A stretch of 64,000 nucleotides of DNA from Pseudooceanicola nitratireducens (GTDB taxonomy: Bacteria > Pseudomonadota > Alphaproteobacteria > Rhodobacterales > Rhodobacteraceae): contig NZ_FNZG01000002.1 in NCBI RefSeq assembly GCF_900109195.1, positions 380,191 to 444,190 on the forward strand, given 5' to 3'. Each line of letters starts with the position of its first letter. Position 1 is the first letter of the stretch. The notes under the pieces were generated by a model that did not search any database, had not been told where the DNA came from, and saw only the letters and a list, made by a program, of their open reading frames with translations. Positions 52,304 through 60,160 of the stretch are shown in pieces. The position numbers and the translations under genes were made by a program.

Positions 52304-52332
52304 TTGACAAGCGGGGTCGGAAACCTTTTGAT
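52304..52332 (+). promoter_or_regulatory. candidate sigma-70 promoter of the ABC importer operon
   Basis: TTGACA at 52304-52309, a 17-base spacer and TTTGAT at 52327-52332, located 54 bases before the substrate-binding-protein start. The -35 element is perfect, the -10 matches four of six. The region is noticeably richer in A/T than the flanks. Confidence 0.5.
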
Positions 52333-52386
52333 CGTTCTCAGAAACGTACCGGAAGCATACCGGACTTTCTTAACGGGAGGAAATCA

Positions 52387-53628
52387 ATGTCCATTAAAAC
52401 TGCCGCTTTTGCGGCTGCTGTTTCTGTTGTCGCGGTGACCGCCGCGCAGGCTGACATCAAAATGGCCTTTATCGATCCGCTGTCGGGCCCCTTCGGTCCC
52501 TCGGGCGAGGCGGCCTATACCAGCTTCATCCTGGAAGCCGAGAAGATCAACGCGGCTGGCGGTGTGAACGGCGAGATGATCGAAGTCACCGGCTACGACA
52601 ACAAGATCAACCCGAAGGAATCGCTGGTGCAGTTCCAGAAGGCGATCGACGACGGCGCGCGCTACATCTTCCAGGGCAACGGCTCTTCGGTGGCAGCGGC
52701 CCTGATCGAAGCCGTGAACAAGCACAACAAGCGTAACCCGGGCGATGAAGTTGTCTTCTTCAACTACGCTGCGGTGACGCCGGCCTTCACCAACGAGGCC
52801 TGCTCGTTCTACCACTTCCGTTTCGACGCCCACGTCGACATGAAGATGGCGGCCATCACCGACTACATCAAAGGCCAGGAAGGCATCAAAAAGGTCTACC
52901 TGATCGGCCAGGACTACGTCTTTGGTCAGGCCGTTGCGGCCGCAGCCGAGTCGATGATCAAGGAAAAGCGTCCCGACATCGAAATCGTTGGCAACGAACT
53001 GCACCCGCTGGGCAAGGTGAAGGACTTCACCCCCTACATTCAGAAGATCATTTCTTCGGGCGCAGATGCCGTGATCACCGGCAACTGGGGTGCGGACATG
53101 CAGCTGCTGATGAAGGCGGCCGCGGAATCCGGCTCTGACATTCCGTACCTGACCTTCTACGGCGGGTCCAAAGGTGCGGTTGCCGCGCTGGCCGACGGGG
53201 CCATCGATCGCCTGTACCAGGTGACCGAAGCGATCACCAACCTCGAGACCTCGGACGAGCAGAACGCCCTGGTTGAAGAGTACAAGGAGCGCTTCCCGGA
53301 CTACGACTACTACTACCACCGTGCGTTCAACGCGATGCGCATGTTCAAGGCTGCCGCCGAGAAGGCCGGTTCGGTTGACCCGATCCCGGTTGCCAAGGCG
53401 CTGGAAGGTCTGACGATCGACGAAGCCTATGGTGGCCAGGTCACCATGCGCGCCGAAGACCACCAGGCACAGCAGAACCTGTACATCTCGACCGTTGCCA
53501 AGGTCGGTGACGGCGTCACCTACGGCGTGGACAACGTGGACTACGGCTGGAAGCTGGTTGAAGGCGGTTCGATCGACGCAGCAAGCGCCGAGCAGCCCAC
53601 CACCTGCGAGATGGAACGCCCGGAATAA
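52387..53628 (+). CDS. branched-chain-amino-acid-type ABC transporter substrate-binding protein
   Basis: Periplasmic receptor of the LivJ/type I binding-protein family, 413 residues. The signal peptide (MSIKTAAFAAAVSVVAVTAAQA) is cleaved after residue 22. DIKMAFIDPLSGPFGPSGEAAYTSF, YIFQGNGSSVAAALIEAV, KKVYLIGQDYVFGQAVAAAA and ADAVITGNWGADMQLL are the standard segments. ATG 52387 follows GGGAGGAAATCA. The ligand is not predictable from sequence: relatives bind amino acids, amides, urea or aromatic and other carboxylates, and its neighbour is an acyl-CoA catabolic operon. A terminator-like hairpin lies between it and the permease genes. Confidence 0.95.
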   Translation: MSIKTAAFAAAVSVVAVTAAQADIKMAFIDPLSGPFGPSGEAAYTSFILEAEKINAAGGVNGEMIEVTGYDNKINPKESLVQFQKAIDDGARYIFQGNGSSVAAALIEAVNKHNKRNPGDEVVFFNYAAVTPAFTNEACSFYHFRFDAHVDMKMAAITDYIKGQEGIKKVYLIGQDYVFGQAVAAAAESMIKEKRPDIEIVGNELHPLGKVKDFTPYIQKIISSGADAVITGNWGADMQLLMKAAAESGSDIPYLTFYGGSKGAVAALADGAIDRLYQVTEAITNLETSDEQNALVEEYKERFPDYDYYYHRAFNAMRMFKAAAEKAGSVDPIPVAKALEGLTIDEAYGGQVTMRAEDHQAQQNLYISTVAKVGDGVTYGVDNVDYGWKLVEGGSIDAASAEQPTTCEMERPE

Positions 53629-53657
53629 TCCCCAGGCGTTGAAATCTTGATGCATCG

Positions 53658-53690
53658 GGGCGCCGTGCGGTCGCGCGCGGCGCCCTTTTT
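53658..53690 (+). terminator. intrinsic terminator/attenuator between binding protein and permeases
   Basis: GGGCGCCGTGCG-N4-CGCGCGGCGCCC followed by TTTTT, a twelve-base-pair stem with one G-T wobble. It lies 30 bases after the binding-protein stop and 18 before the permease start. Because all five genes point the same way, partial termination here would make binding protein in excess over membrane parts. Confidence 0.85.
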
Positions 53691-53708
53691 ACACCTAACG
53701 AGGTCATC

Positions 53709-54641
53709 ATGGAAACGATCGTATTCGCGCTGCTGAATGGCGTGATCTACGGGCTTCTGCTATTCATGCTGTCGTCCGGCCTGACCCTCATCTTCTCGAT
53801 GATGGGCGTGCTGAACTTTGCGCATGCCAGCTTCTACATGCTGGGCGCTTATTTCGCTTATACTATCATGGGGGCCACCAGTTTCTGGCTAGCCCTGTTC
53901 ATCGCACCGATCCTTGTCGGTCTGGTCGGCGCGGTGGTTGAACGCTACGGGCTCCGCAAGGTCCATGCCAATGGACACGTCGCCGAGCTGCTGTTCACCT
54001 TTGGCCTCGCCTATCTGATCGAAGAGATCGTCAAGATCGTCTACGGTAAGACCGCCGTGGATTACAAAATTCCCTCGCTGCTGGATTTCCCGGCCTTCAC
54101 GATCTACGGCGCGTCCTTCCCGGCCTACCGGATGTTCATGCTGTTCATCGCCATCGGGATGCTGGTCGGTCTGTGGTTCCTGCTGAAGAAGACCCGCGCG
54201 GGTCTGATCATCCAGGCCGCGCTGACCCATCCGCACATGGTGGGTCACCTGGGCCACAACGTGCCGCTGATCTTCATGACCGTCTTCGGCATCGGCTGTG
54301 CGCTGGCCGGTCTGGCGGGCGTGATCGCCGGCAACATCTTCGTGACGGACCCGGCCATGGCCGTTCTCATGGGGCCGATCGTCTTCGTGGTGGTCGTCGT
54401 CGGCGGCATCGGATCGCTGGAGGGGGCCTTCCTGGCGTCTATCCTGATCGGGCTGCTGCAGAACTTCGCCGTGGGTATCAGTGCGTCCTTCGCGGACATC
54501 TTCTGGTTCACCGGCCTCAGCCCGACGTCTGAGATCGGCGATATCACCGTGTCCTCGCTGGCACCGGTGCTGCCGTTCCTGCTGCTGGTTCTGATGCTGA
54601 TCTTCCGGCCCCGCGGCCTGATGGGGGAGCAAGAGCTATGA
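53709..54641 (+). CDS. branched-chain-amino-acid-type ABC permease (LivH-like)
   Basis: Inner-membrane subunit of the importer, 310 residues with about eight membrane helices: LNGVIYGLLLFMLSSGLTLIF at the start, FMTVFGIGCALAGLAGVIAG in the middle and a typical GGIGSLEGAFLASILIGLLQ segment, the coupling-helix area. ATG 53709 is preceded by ACGAGGTC. It overlaps the next permease by four bases (ATGA at 54638). Works with the LivM-, LivG- and LivF-like products to move the ligand delivered by the binding protein. Confidence 0.95.
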   Translation: METIVFALLNGVIYGLLLFMLSSGLTLIFSMMGVLNFAHASFYMLGAYFAYTIMGATSFWLALFIAPILVGLVGAVVERYGLRKVHANGHVAELLFTFGLAYLIEEIVKIVYGKTAVDYKIPSLLDFPAFTIYGASFPAYRMFMLFIAIGMLVGLWFLLKKTRAGLIIQAALTHPHMVGHLGHNVPLIFMTVFGIGCALAGLAGVIAGNIFVTDPAMAVLMGPIVFVVVVVGGIGSLEGAFLASILIGLLQNFAVGISASFADIFWFTGLSPTSEIGDITVSSLAPVLPFLLLVLMLIFRPRGLMGEQEL

Positions 54642-55903
54642 GCGACGTTTCGCAAACTCACGCAAGCCTGGCCCCGTCCAGTGCTCAGAAGTTCCGTCAG
54701 CGGTTCCTGCCGTTCCTGGTCTTCGGTGCGATCCTGCTGCTGATCCCGATGACGGATCCGTCGCGGACCATGTATGCGCTGATGCACCAGATGGCGATCT
54801 ACATCGTCTTCGCGCTGGCCTATAACATGCTGCTGGGCAAGGGGGGCATGCTGTCCTTCGGTCACGCGGTCTACTTCGGCTTCGGCGGCTATCTGTGCAT
54901 GCACGCAATGAACTGGATCGACGACGGTGGCGTCTGGGGGGCTTTCCCGACCTTCTTCCTGCCGGTTCTGGGCTTTGTCGGTGGCGCGGTTTCGGCCGTG
55001 GTGATCGGGTCCTTCTCGACCAAGCGGTCGGGCACGACCTTCGCCATGATCTCGCTTGGCGTGGCCGAGCTGATCTTTGCCGGTGCCTTCATGTTCGACA
55101 GCCTCTTTGGCGGGGAACAGGGCATTTCCGGTGACCGGATGAACGGCCCCGAGGTCTTCGGCCTGTCGATGGGTCCGCAGTCGGACATCTATTGGTTCAT
55201 GGCCTTCTGGACGATCCTGTCGGTCATCGCGATGTACGCTTTCACCCGCACGCCGCTTGGCCGTCTGTCCGAAGCGGTGCGCGACAACCCGCAGCGGGTC
55301 GAGTTCATCGGTTACAACCCGCAGCGCGTGCGCTGGCTGGTGTTCTCGATCTCGGGCGGTTTTGCCGGGCTGGCGGGCGGCATGTCCGCGGTCAACTACG
55401 AGATCTTCACACCGGAAGCGCTGTCGCTGATCCCGTCGGGCTTTGTCCTGATCATGGCCTACGTGGGTGGCATCACCTATTTCGCCGGCCCGATCATGGG
55501 CGCGGTCCTGCTGACCTACATGTCCTCGATGATGTCGGACTTCACCGAAGCCTGGCTGCTGTATCTGGGCCTGATGTTCGTGCTGATCGTGATGTATGCC
55601 CCGCGTGGCATCGCCGGGATCGTGTTCGGCTTCTGGGACGGTATCCGGGGGGCAAACTCGGCCGAGCTGCTGCGCAAGTGGTCGGTTCAGCTTCTGGGCT
55701 GCCTGCTGATGCTGATCGGTCTGATCATCCTGGTCGAAGTCTCGGTGCGCTGGTCCAATGGCTGGGGTGAGGCGTTCGAACCCTTCGGGCTGCACTTTAC
55801 CCATGCCGATATCGTGACCTGGATTGCCATCTTCGTGCCGATCGTGGCGGGGGGCTATGTCCTCCGCCTGGCGACCCGCGAGAAAGAGGAGATGCCGGCA
55901 TGA
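54638..55903 (+). CDS. branched-chain-amino-acid-type ABC permease (LivM-like)
   Basis: Second permease subunit, 421 residues, similar in length to E. coli LivM (425). Family segments are AYNMLLGKGGMLSFGHAVYFG and FSISGGFAGLAGGMSAVNYE, the latter near the coupling helix. The C-terminus has an additional pair of helices (LLGCLLMLIGLIILVEV and DIVTWIAIFVPIVAGGYVL) separated by an extracytoplasmic loop. It overlaps the upstream permease and the downstream ATPase by four bases each. Confidence 0.94.
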   Translation: MSDVSQTHASLAPSSAQKFRQRFLPFLVFGAILLLIPMTDPSRTMYALMHQMAIYIVFALAYNMLLGKGGMLSFGHAVYFGFGGYLCMHAMNWIDDGGVWGAFPTFFLPVLGFVGGAVSAVVIGSFSTKRSGTTFAMISLGVAELIFAGAFMFDSLFGGEQGISGDRMNGPEVFGLSMGPQSDIYWFMAFWTILSVIAMYAFTRTPLGRLSEAVRDNPQRVEFIGYNPQRVRWLVFSISGGFAGLAGGMSAVNYEIFTPEALSLIPSGFVLIMAYVGGITYFAGPIMGAVLLTYMSSMMSDFTEAWLLYLGLMFVLIVMYAPRGIAGIVFGFWDGIRGANSAELLRKWSVQLLGCLLMLIGLIILVEVSVRWSNGWGEAFEPFGLHFTHADIVTWIAIFVPIVAGGYVLRLATREKEEMPA

Positions 55904-56667
55904 CGACGCCTGCCCTTTCGCTCAAGAACCTGTGCAAAAGCTTCGGACCCGCGAAGATCATCAACGACGTGACCCTGGATGTTGCCAAGGGTGAACGTCA
56001 CGCGATCATCGGCCCGAACGGTGCAGGCAAGTCGACGCTGTTCAACCTGATCTCGGGGCTCTACACCCCGACATCCGGCACGGTGTCGCTGAATGGCACG
56101 CTGATCTCGGGGGTTGCCCCGTACGAGATCAACCGGATGGGCCTGTCGCGGTCCTTCCAGGTGTCGAACATCTTCTCCAACATGACCGTGCGGGAAAACG
56201 TGCGCTGTGGCGTGCTGCATTCGCTTGGTCAGGGCTATTCCTTCTGGAAAAGCGTCACCTCGTCCAAAGAGGTGCAGGAGAAGACCTGGGAAGTGCTGGA
56301 ACATTGTTCGCTTCTGGACAAGGCCAACACCCCCGCGGCGCTTCTGCCTTATGCCGACCAGCGTGCGCTGGAGATCGCGATCACCATCGCGGGCGGCGCC
56401 GAGGTCATCCTGCTGGACGAACCGACCGCCGGGATGAGCCATTCGGAAACCGACCGCGCGGTAGAGCTGATCCGCAAGTCGACCGAAGGCAAGACGCTGC
56501 TGATCGTGGAACACGACATGGGCGTGATCTTCGACCTGGCCGACCGGATTTCGGTGCTGGTCTACGGCGAAATCATCGCCTCGGCCCCGCCGTCGGAAAT
56601 CCGCGGCGATCCGAAGGTCCGTGAAGCTTACCTTGGCGACGAAGCCCTGCCGGAGGAAACCGCATGA
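55900..56667 (+). CDS. branched-chain-amino-acid-type ABC ATP-binding protein (LivG-like)
   Basis: Cytoplasmic ATPase, 255 residues. Walker A is IIGPNGAGKSTLFNLISG with the normal lysine, the Q-loop region is SRSFQVSNIFSNMTV, Walker B is VILLDEPTAGMSHSET, and the switch histidine is in IVEHDMGVIF. The signature LSGGQ is replaced by LLPYADQRALEIAI, as is usual for LivG-type proteins. Overlaps livM-like and livF-like genes by four bases. Confidence 0.95.
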   Translation: MTTPALSLKNLCKSFGPAKIINDVTLDVAKGERHAIIGPNGAGKSTLFNLISGLYTPTSGTVSLNGTLISGVAPYEINRMGLSRSFQVSNIFSNMTVRENVRCGVLHSLGQGYSFWKSVTSSKEVQEKTWEVLEHCSLLDKANTPAALLPYADQRALEIAITIAGGAEVILLDEPTAGMSHSETDRAVELIRKSTEGKTLLIVEHDMGVIFDLADRISVLVYGEIIASAPPSEIRGDPKVREAYLGDEALPEETA

Positions 56668-57371
56668 CCCAGCCAATGCTCGAAGTCAAAGACCTCAACG
56701 CGTTCTACGGGAAATCCCACGTGCTGCGCGGCGTGAACATGGAGATCATGCCGGGCGAGGTGATCGCGCTTCTGGGGCGGAACGGCGTTGGCCGGTCCAC
56801 CACCGCGAAGGCGATCATGGGAGAGGTCGCGCCCAAGGGCGAGATCATCTTCAAGGGCAAGCCGATCGCGGGGCTGGAAAGCCACAAGATCAGCCGCCTG
56901 GGCCTGGGATACGTGCCGGAAAGCCGGGACATCTTTCCCACGATGACCGTGCGCCAGAACCTGGTGCTGGGCATCAAGGACATGAAGAACCCCGGCAAGT
57001 ACACGGTCGATGACATGCTCGACATGTTCCCCAACCTGCGCAACCGGGCAGACAATGCCGCGGGCGTGCTGTCGGGCGGGGAAAAGCAGATGCTGACAAT
57101 GTGCCGGACGCTGATGGGCGATCCCGAACTGATCATCATCGACGAGCCGACCGAAGGCCTTGCCCCGAAGATCGTGCAGCAGATCGGTGACACCATCGCC
57201 GAGATCGCCAAGACCGGCGTGTCGATCCTTTTGGTCGAACAGAAGCTGTCGATCGCCCTGCGCATCGCCAACCGGGTCTATGTGATGGGCCATGGGGAAA
57301 TCGTCTATGGCGGCACCCCGGCCGACTTCGCGACCCGCGACGATGTTCGCAAGGAATGGCTCGAGGTGTGA
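56664..57371 (+). CDS. branched-chain-amino-acid-type ABC ATP-binding protein (LivF-like) with altered Walker A
   Basis: The second ATPase, 235 residues. Q-loop region YVPESRDIFPTMTV, signature LSGGEKQML, Walker B LIIIDEPTEGLAP and switch histidine MGHGEIVYGG are as in LivF. The Walker A is GRNGVGRST (38-46): Arg44 stands where the conserved lysine should be (codon CGG, clearly read). If real and functional, this half-site may hydrolyse ATP poorly, as in asymmetric ABC pairs, or arginine may substitute. Last gene of the importer operon, followed by a strong terminator. Confidence 0.93.
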   Translation: MTQPMLEVKDLNAFYGKSHVLRGVNMEIMPGEVIALLGRNGVGRSTTAKAIMGEVAPKGEIIFKGKPIAGLESHKISRLGLGYVPESRDIFPTMTVRQNLVLGIKDMKNPGKYTVDDMLDMFPNLRNRADNAAGVLSGGEKQMLTMCRTLMGDPELIIIDEPTEGLAPKIVQQIGDTIAEIAKTGVSILLVEQKLSIALRIANRVYVMGHGEIVYGGTPADFATRDDVRKEWLEV

Positions 57372-57420
57372 TGCCCGGCGTCAGGACCCTTCGGGGGGCG
57401 GCACAGATCAGACAGTGAAG

Positions 57421-57446
57421 AAAGGGGCCCGCGCGGGCCCCTTTTT
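57421..57446 (+). terminator. intrinsic terminator after the ABC importer operon
   Basis: AAAGGGGCCC-N4-GGGCCCCTTT then TT, a perfect ten-base-pair stem 49 bases after the livF-like stop. Its symmetry lets it end the minus-strand DMT gene (stop at 57456) as well. Confidence 0.92.
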
Positions 57447-57455
57447 GCGTGGGCG

Positions 57456-58310
57456 CTATCGGCCCCGCTGTGCCAGGCGCAGCCCGGCCAGCCCCGAGGT
57501 CAGGATGACTGCGAGGCCCAGAAGCGCCAGGCCGTCGGGCCATTCGCCAAAGATGAACAGCCCCATCAGCATCGCCCAGAGGATCTGGCTGTAGACCAGC
57601 GGGGCGACGATATTCGCCGGCAGATGGCGGCTGGCGATCAGCAGCAGGTAGTTTCCGACCGCCGATCCCAGGGCCGACAGAAGGAAGGCGATAGTGAAAC
57701 CGCCCGACCAGGTCTCGGGCCAGTTCAGAAGCGCCAGGGGCGTCAGCACCAGCGCGCCCAGGACCAGCTGCGACAGCAGAAGAAGGCGGGGGCGGTAGTC
57801 ACCGGCGATCATGCGGGTGGCCACCAGATAGCTGCCGTAGAACAGGCCCGCCAGAAGGGCAAAACCCATGCCGGGCGACATGCCGAAGCCGGGTTTCACC
57901 ACCAGAAGTACGCCCGCGAAGCCGATCAGAAGCAGCAGGGCACGCAGGGCGGTGATCCGTTCCCGCAGCAGCAGGGCCGAGCCAAAGTAGGCCACGACCG
58001 GACCGACAAAGAAGGCCCCGAAGACATTGGCGATCGGTTCGGTGCGCAGCGCGGTCAGAATGGCGCTGATACCGCAGACGATCAGCGCGGCCCGGACCAG
58101 CACGCGGCGGTCGGCAAAGACCGGCAGCTCTGCCCGCCGCAATCCGGCAAAGGGAAACAGCGCAAGCGCGGCAATGGCAAAGCGGCCCCAGGCGGTGAAA
58201 TAGGGGCTGATGCCGCCGCTGGTCAGGATCTTGCCCGCGGTGTCACCCAGGACGATGCAGGCCATCGCGGCCAGCACCATCAGCGCAAAGGGAAGGGTCT
58301 GGCCGGGCAT
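57456..58310 (-). CDS. DMT/EamA-family transporter
   Basis: Inner-membrane metabolite exporter-type protein, 284 residues, about ten helices in two EamA repeats. MACIVLGDTAGKILTSGGI and GRFAIAALALFPFAGL open the first, and YGSYLVATRMIAGDYRPRLLL starts the second; the end is PLVYSQILWAMLMGLFIFGEW then GLALLGLAVILTSGLAGLR, the typical last helices. Third gene of the minus-strand group after the thioesterase and MFS genes, with a 77-base gap, so cotranscription is possible but not certain. Substrate unknown. Confidence 0.88.
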   Translation of the reverse strand: MPGQTLPFALMVLAAMACIVLGDTAGKILTSGGISPYFTAWGRFAIAALALFPFAGLRRAELPVFADRRVLVRAALIVCGISAILTALRTEPIANVFGAFFVGPVVAYFGSALLLRERITALRALLLLIGFAGVLLVVKPGFGMSPGMGFALLAGLFYGSYLVATRMIAGDYRPRLLLLSQLVLGALVLTPLALLNWPETWSGGFTIAFLLSALGSAVGNYLLLIASRHLPANIVAPLVYSQILWAMLMGLFIFGEWPDGLALLGLAVILTSGLAGLRLAQRGR

Positions 58311-58387
58311 GCAACCTCCTGTCGTGCAGGGCGATTATGTCATGCGCCCCCGCGGGGGTCCATGCCCGCGGGGGTCGCCTCCGACGC

Positions 58388-59557
58388 TCAGGTCGGAGTG
58401 ACGGCACTGCGCAAACGGGAGTGGCGCAGCGCCAAGGCCAGAAGGATGCCAAGCAGGGCGACGCCCATGCCGGCGGTGCTGACGAAGGGAAGGCCCATGG
58501 CCCCCAGCATCATCCCGCCCAGCATCACGCCAACGCCCTGGCCCAGGTAGACCATGGATCCGTTCAGCGCGAAGGCCAGTGTCGCGGCGGGGCCGGCGGC
58601 ATCGGCCATGCGGGACTGCACGATCGGAGCCGTCCCGAACAGCGAGGTCGAGCCAACCAGCATGCCGATCACCACGGCGGTCAGCCCGGCACTGCCGCTC
58701 CACCCCTGGATAAGAGCGATGGCGAAGATCCCCTGGGACAGCAGGATCGTGGCAAAGAGAATGACCAGCGGCCCCTGCGCCTGGCGTTCGACCAGCCGCG
58801 CGCCAAGGGTCAGGCCCAGGAAGCTGCCGACACCGGACAGCATCTGGATCACGCCGACGCCATGGCCGGTCAGACCGGTCAGCGAGGTGACCACCGGCCC
58901 GATATAGCCGATCGAGGCAAAGATCGCGGCAAAGGCGCATAGCGTCACCAGAAGGTAGCCCGTCGTCGGCCAGCGCATCACGGCGGCAAAGGCCCCCTTG
59001 GGCGGGGCGGGCGGCGTGGCGACCCGGGGCACGAAGGCCAGCACCATGACAAAGCTCAGCGCCGAAAGACCCGCCGCCAGCCAGAAGCTGGCCTGCCATC
59101 CAAAGGCCGCCCCCACGGTCGAGCCAAGCGGGACGCCCGTCAGGAAGGCCAGCGACACCCCGGCATAGACCAGCGCCAGGGCGCGGGCGCGCCGTTCCGG
59201 GCCGACCAGCATGATCGCGATGGTCGAGGCCATGGGCAGCGCCAGCGACCCGGCCGCCCCGGTCAGGAACCGCAGCACGGCCAGCGCGGGAAAGGCGGTC
59301 ATCATCGCGGTGGCGGCGTTCAGCAGGGCCAGCGCGCCCAGGGTCGTGGCCAGGATCGCCTTGCGGTCCAGCCGCTGCGTCGCCACCGCCAGAACCGGGC
59401 CGAACAGGGCGCAGGCGACGGTGAAGATGGATTGCAGCTGACCGGCCACGCCGACGCTGACGCCCAGATCCTCGGCCATCGGGCCAAGCACCCCGGCGAA
59501 GACGAAGACGCAGGTGGTCATGCACAGCGGGGCCAGCATCAGGGCAAAGAACTTCAT
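58388..59557 (-). CDS. MFS transporter (drug/metabolite efflux type)
   Basis: Major-facilitator protein of 389 residues, twelve membrane helices. The start MKFFALMLAPLCMTTCVFVFAGVLGPMAEDLGVS and the motif-A-like loop QRLDRKAILATTLGALALLN (cytoplasmic, between helices 2 and 3) fit proton-driven efflux pumps of the DHA1 type. It is 15 bases after the PaaI-type thioesterase gene and divergent, through it, from a MarR regulator; such MarR/MFS pairs commonly respond to aromatic acids or antimicrobials. Substrate unknown. Confidence 0.9.
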   Translation of the reverse strand: MKFFALMLAPLCMTTCVFVFAGVLGPMAEDLGVSVGVAGQLQSIFTVACALFGPVLAVATQRLDRKAILATTLGALALLNAATAMMTAFPALAVLRFLTGAAGSLALPMASTIAIMLVGPERRARALALVYAGVSLAFLTGVPLGSTVGAAFGWQASFWLAAGLSALSFVMVLAFVPRVATPPAPPKGAFAAVMRWPTTGYLLVTLCAFAAIFASIGYIGPVVTSLTGLTGHGVGVIQMLSGVGSFLGLTLGARLVERQAQGPLVILFATILLSQGIFAIALIQGWSGSAGLTAVVIGMLVGSTSLFGTAPIVQSRMADAAGPAATLAFALNGSMVYLGQGVGVMLGGMMLGAMGLPFVSTAGMGVALLGILLALALRHSRLRSAVTPT

Positions 59558-59572
59558 GGCTTTCAGGTCCCT

Positions 59573-60079
59573 TTACGATCCGGCGTCCGGGGACATCGGC
59601 TGAATGAAGCACGAAGAGGTGCCAGAGGCGAGGATGCGGCCCTTCTGATCCTCGATCACCGCTTCGGCGGTGGCGATGCGACGTCCGCGCGATTGCACCC
59701 TTCCGATACAGCGGACCTGGCCGGTTTCGGCCGTGATCGCGCGGATGAACCGGACCGAGGTGTCGAGAGAGACATACATCTCTCCCTTCGCCATGGTGGT
59801 GTGCACCGCGCAGCCAAGCGCGCTGTCCAGAAGGGTCATGGCCCAGCCGCCGTGCACGATCCCCATGGGGTTCAGCACCGCCGCCGAGGGTTCGCCGCGA
59901 AACTCGGCCTCGCCTTCAGCGACGCGTTCGATCCACTGGGTCATGGTCTGGGCCATCGAGGGCGCGGGGAAGTCGCCCGAGAGAATCGCCTGCATCTGTT
60001 CCAGCCCGGTGCGGGCCGCAACCTGCGGAATGTCAGCGATTCCAACGTTGTATTCGGGGATTGGCGCGGCATCGAACAT
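59573..60079 (-). CDS. PaaI-family thioesterase, MarR-linked
   Basis: A 168-residue hotdog protein with NPMGIVHGGWAMTLLDSALGC, the PaaI active-site helix, and TSVRFIRAITAETGQVRCIGRV on the back strands. ATG 60079 follows AGGAG by eight bases; the extended frame to 60103 has no such support. First gene of the minus-strand unit with the MFS and perhaps DMT transporters, and divergent from the MarR gene. The two palindromes at 60099-60128 lie 20 to 49 bases upstream, where a repressor could act. Confidence 0.88.
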   Translation of the reverse strand: MFDAAPIPEYNVGIADIPQVAARTGLEQMQAILSGDFPAPSMAQTMTQWIERVAEGEAEFRGEPSAAVLNPMGIVHGGWAMTLLDSALGCAVHTTMAKGEMYVSLDTSVRFIRAITAETGQVRCIGRVQSRGRRIATAEAVIEDQKGRILASGTSSCFIQPMSPDAGS

Positions 60080-60098
60080 CGGGTACTCCTGAGATATA

Positions 60099-60128
60099 TG
60101 CATATGCAGCTAAATCCATGCATATGCA
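60099..60128. promoter_or_regulatory. two identical palindromic operators between PaaI/MFS and MarR genes
   Basis: TGCATATGCA occurs twice, at 60099-60108 and 60119-60128, so the centres are 20 bases apart, about two helical turns, in the 81-base divergent region. Each is a perfect ten-base palindrome, and the flanks extend the symmetry to ATGCATATGCAT at the second copy. The pattern fits two MarR dimers on the same DNA face. The adjacent MarR gene is the obvious ligand-responsive regulator; binding is inferred. Confidence 0.7.
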
Positions 60129-60160
60129 TAGGTCAAGTGTGTTGTGAACGGAGACGCAAG

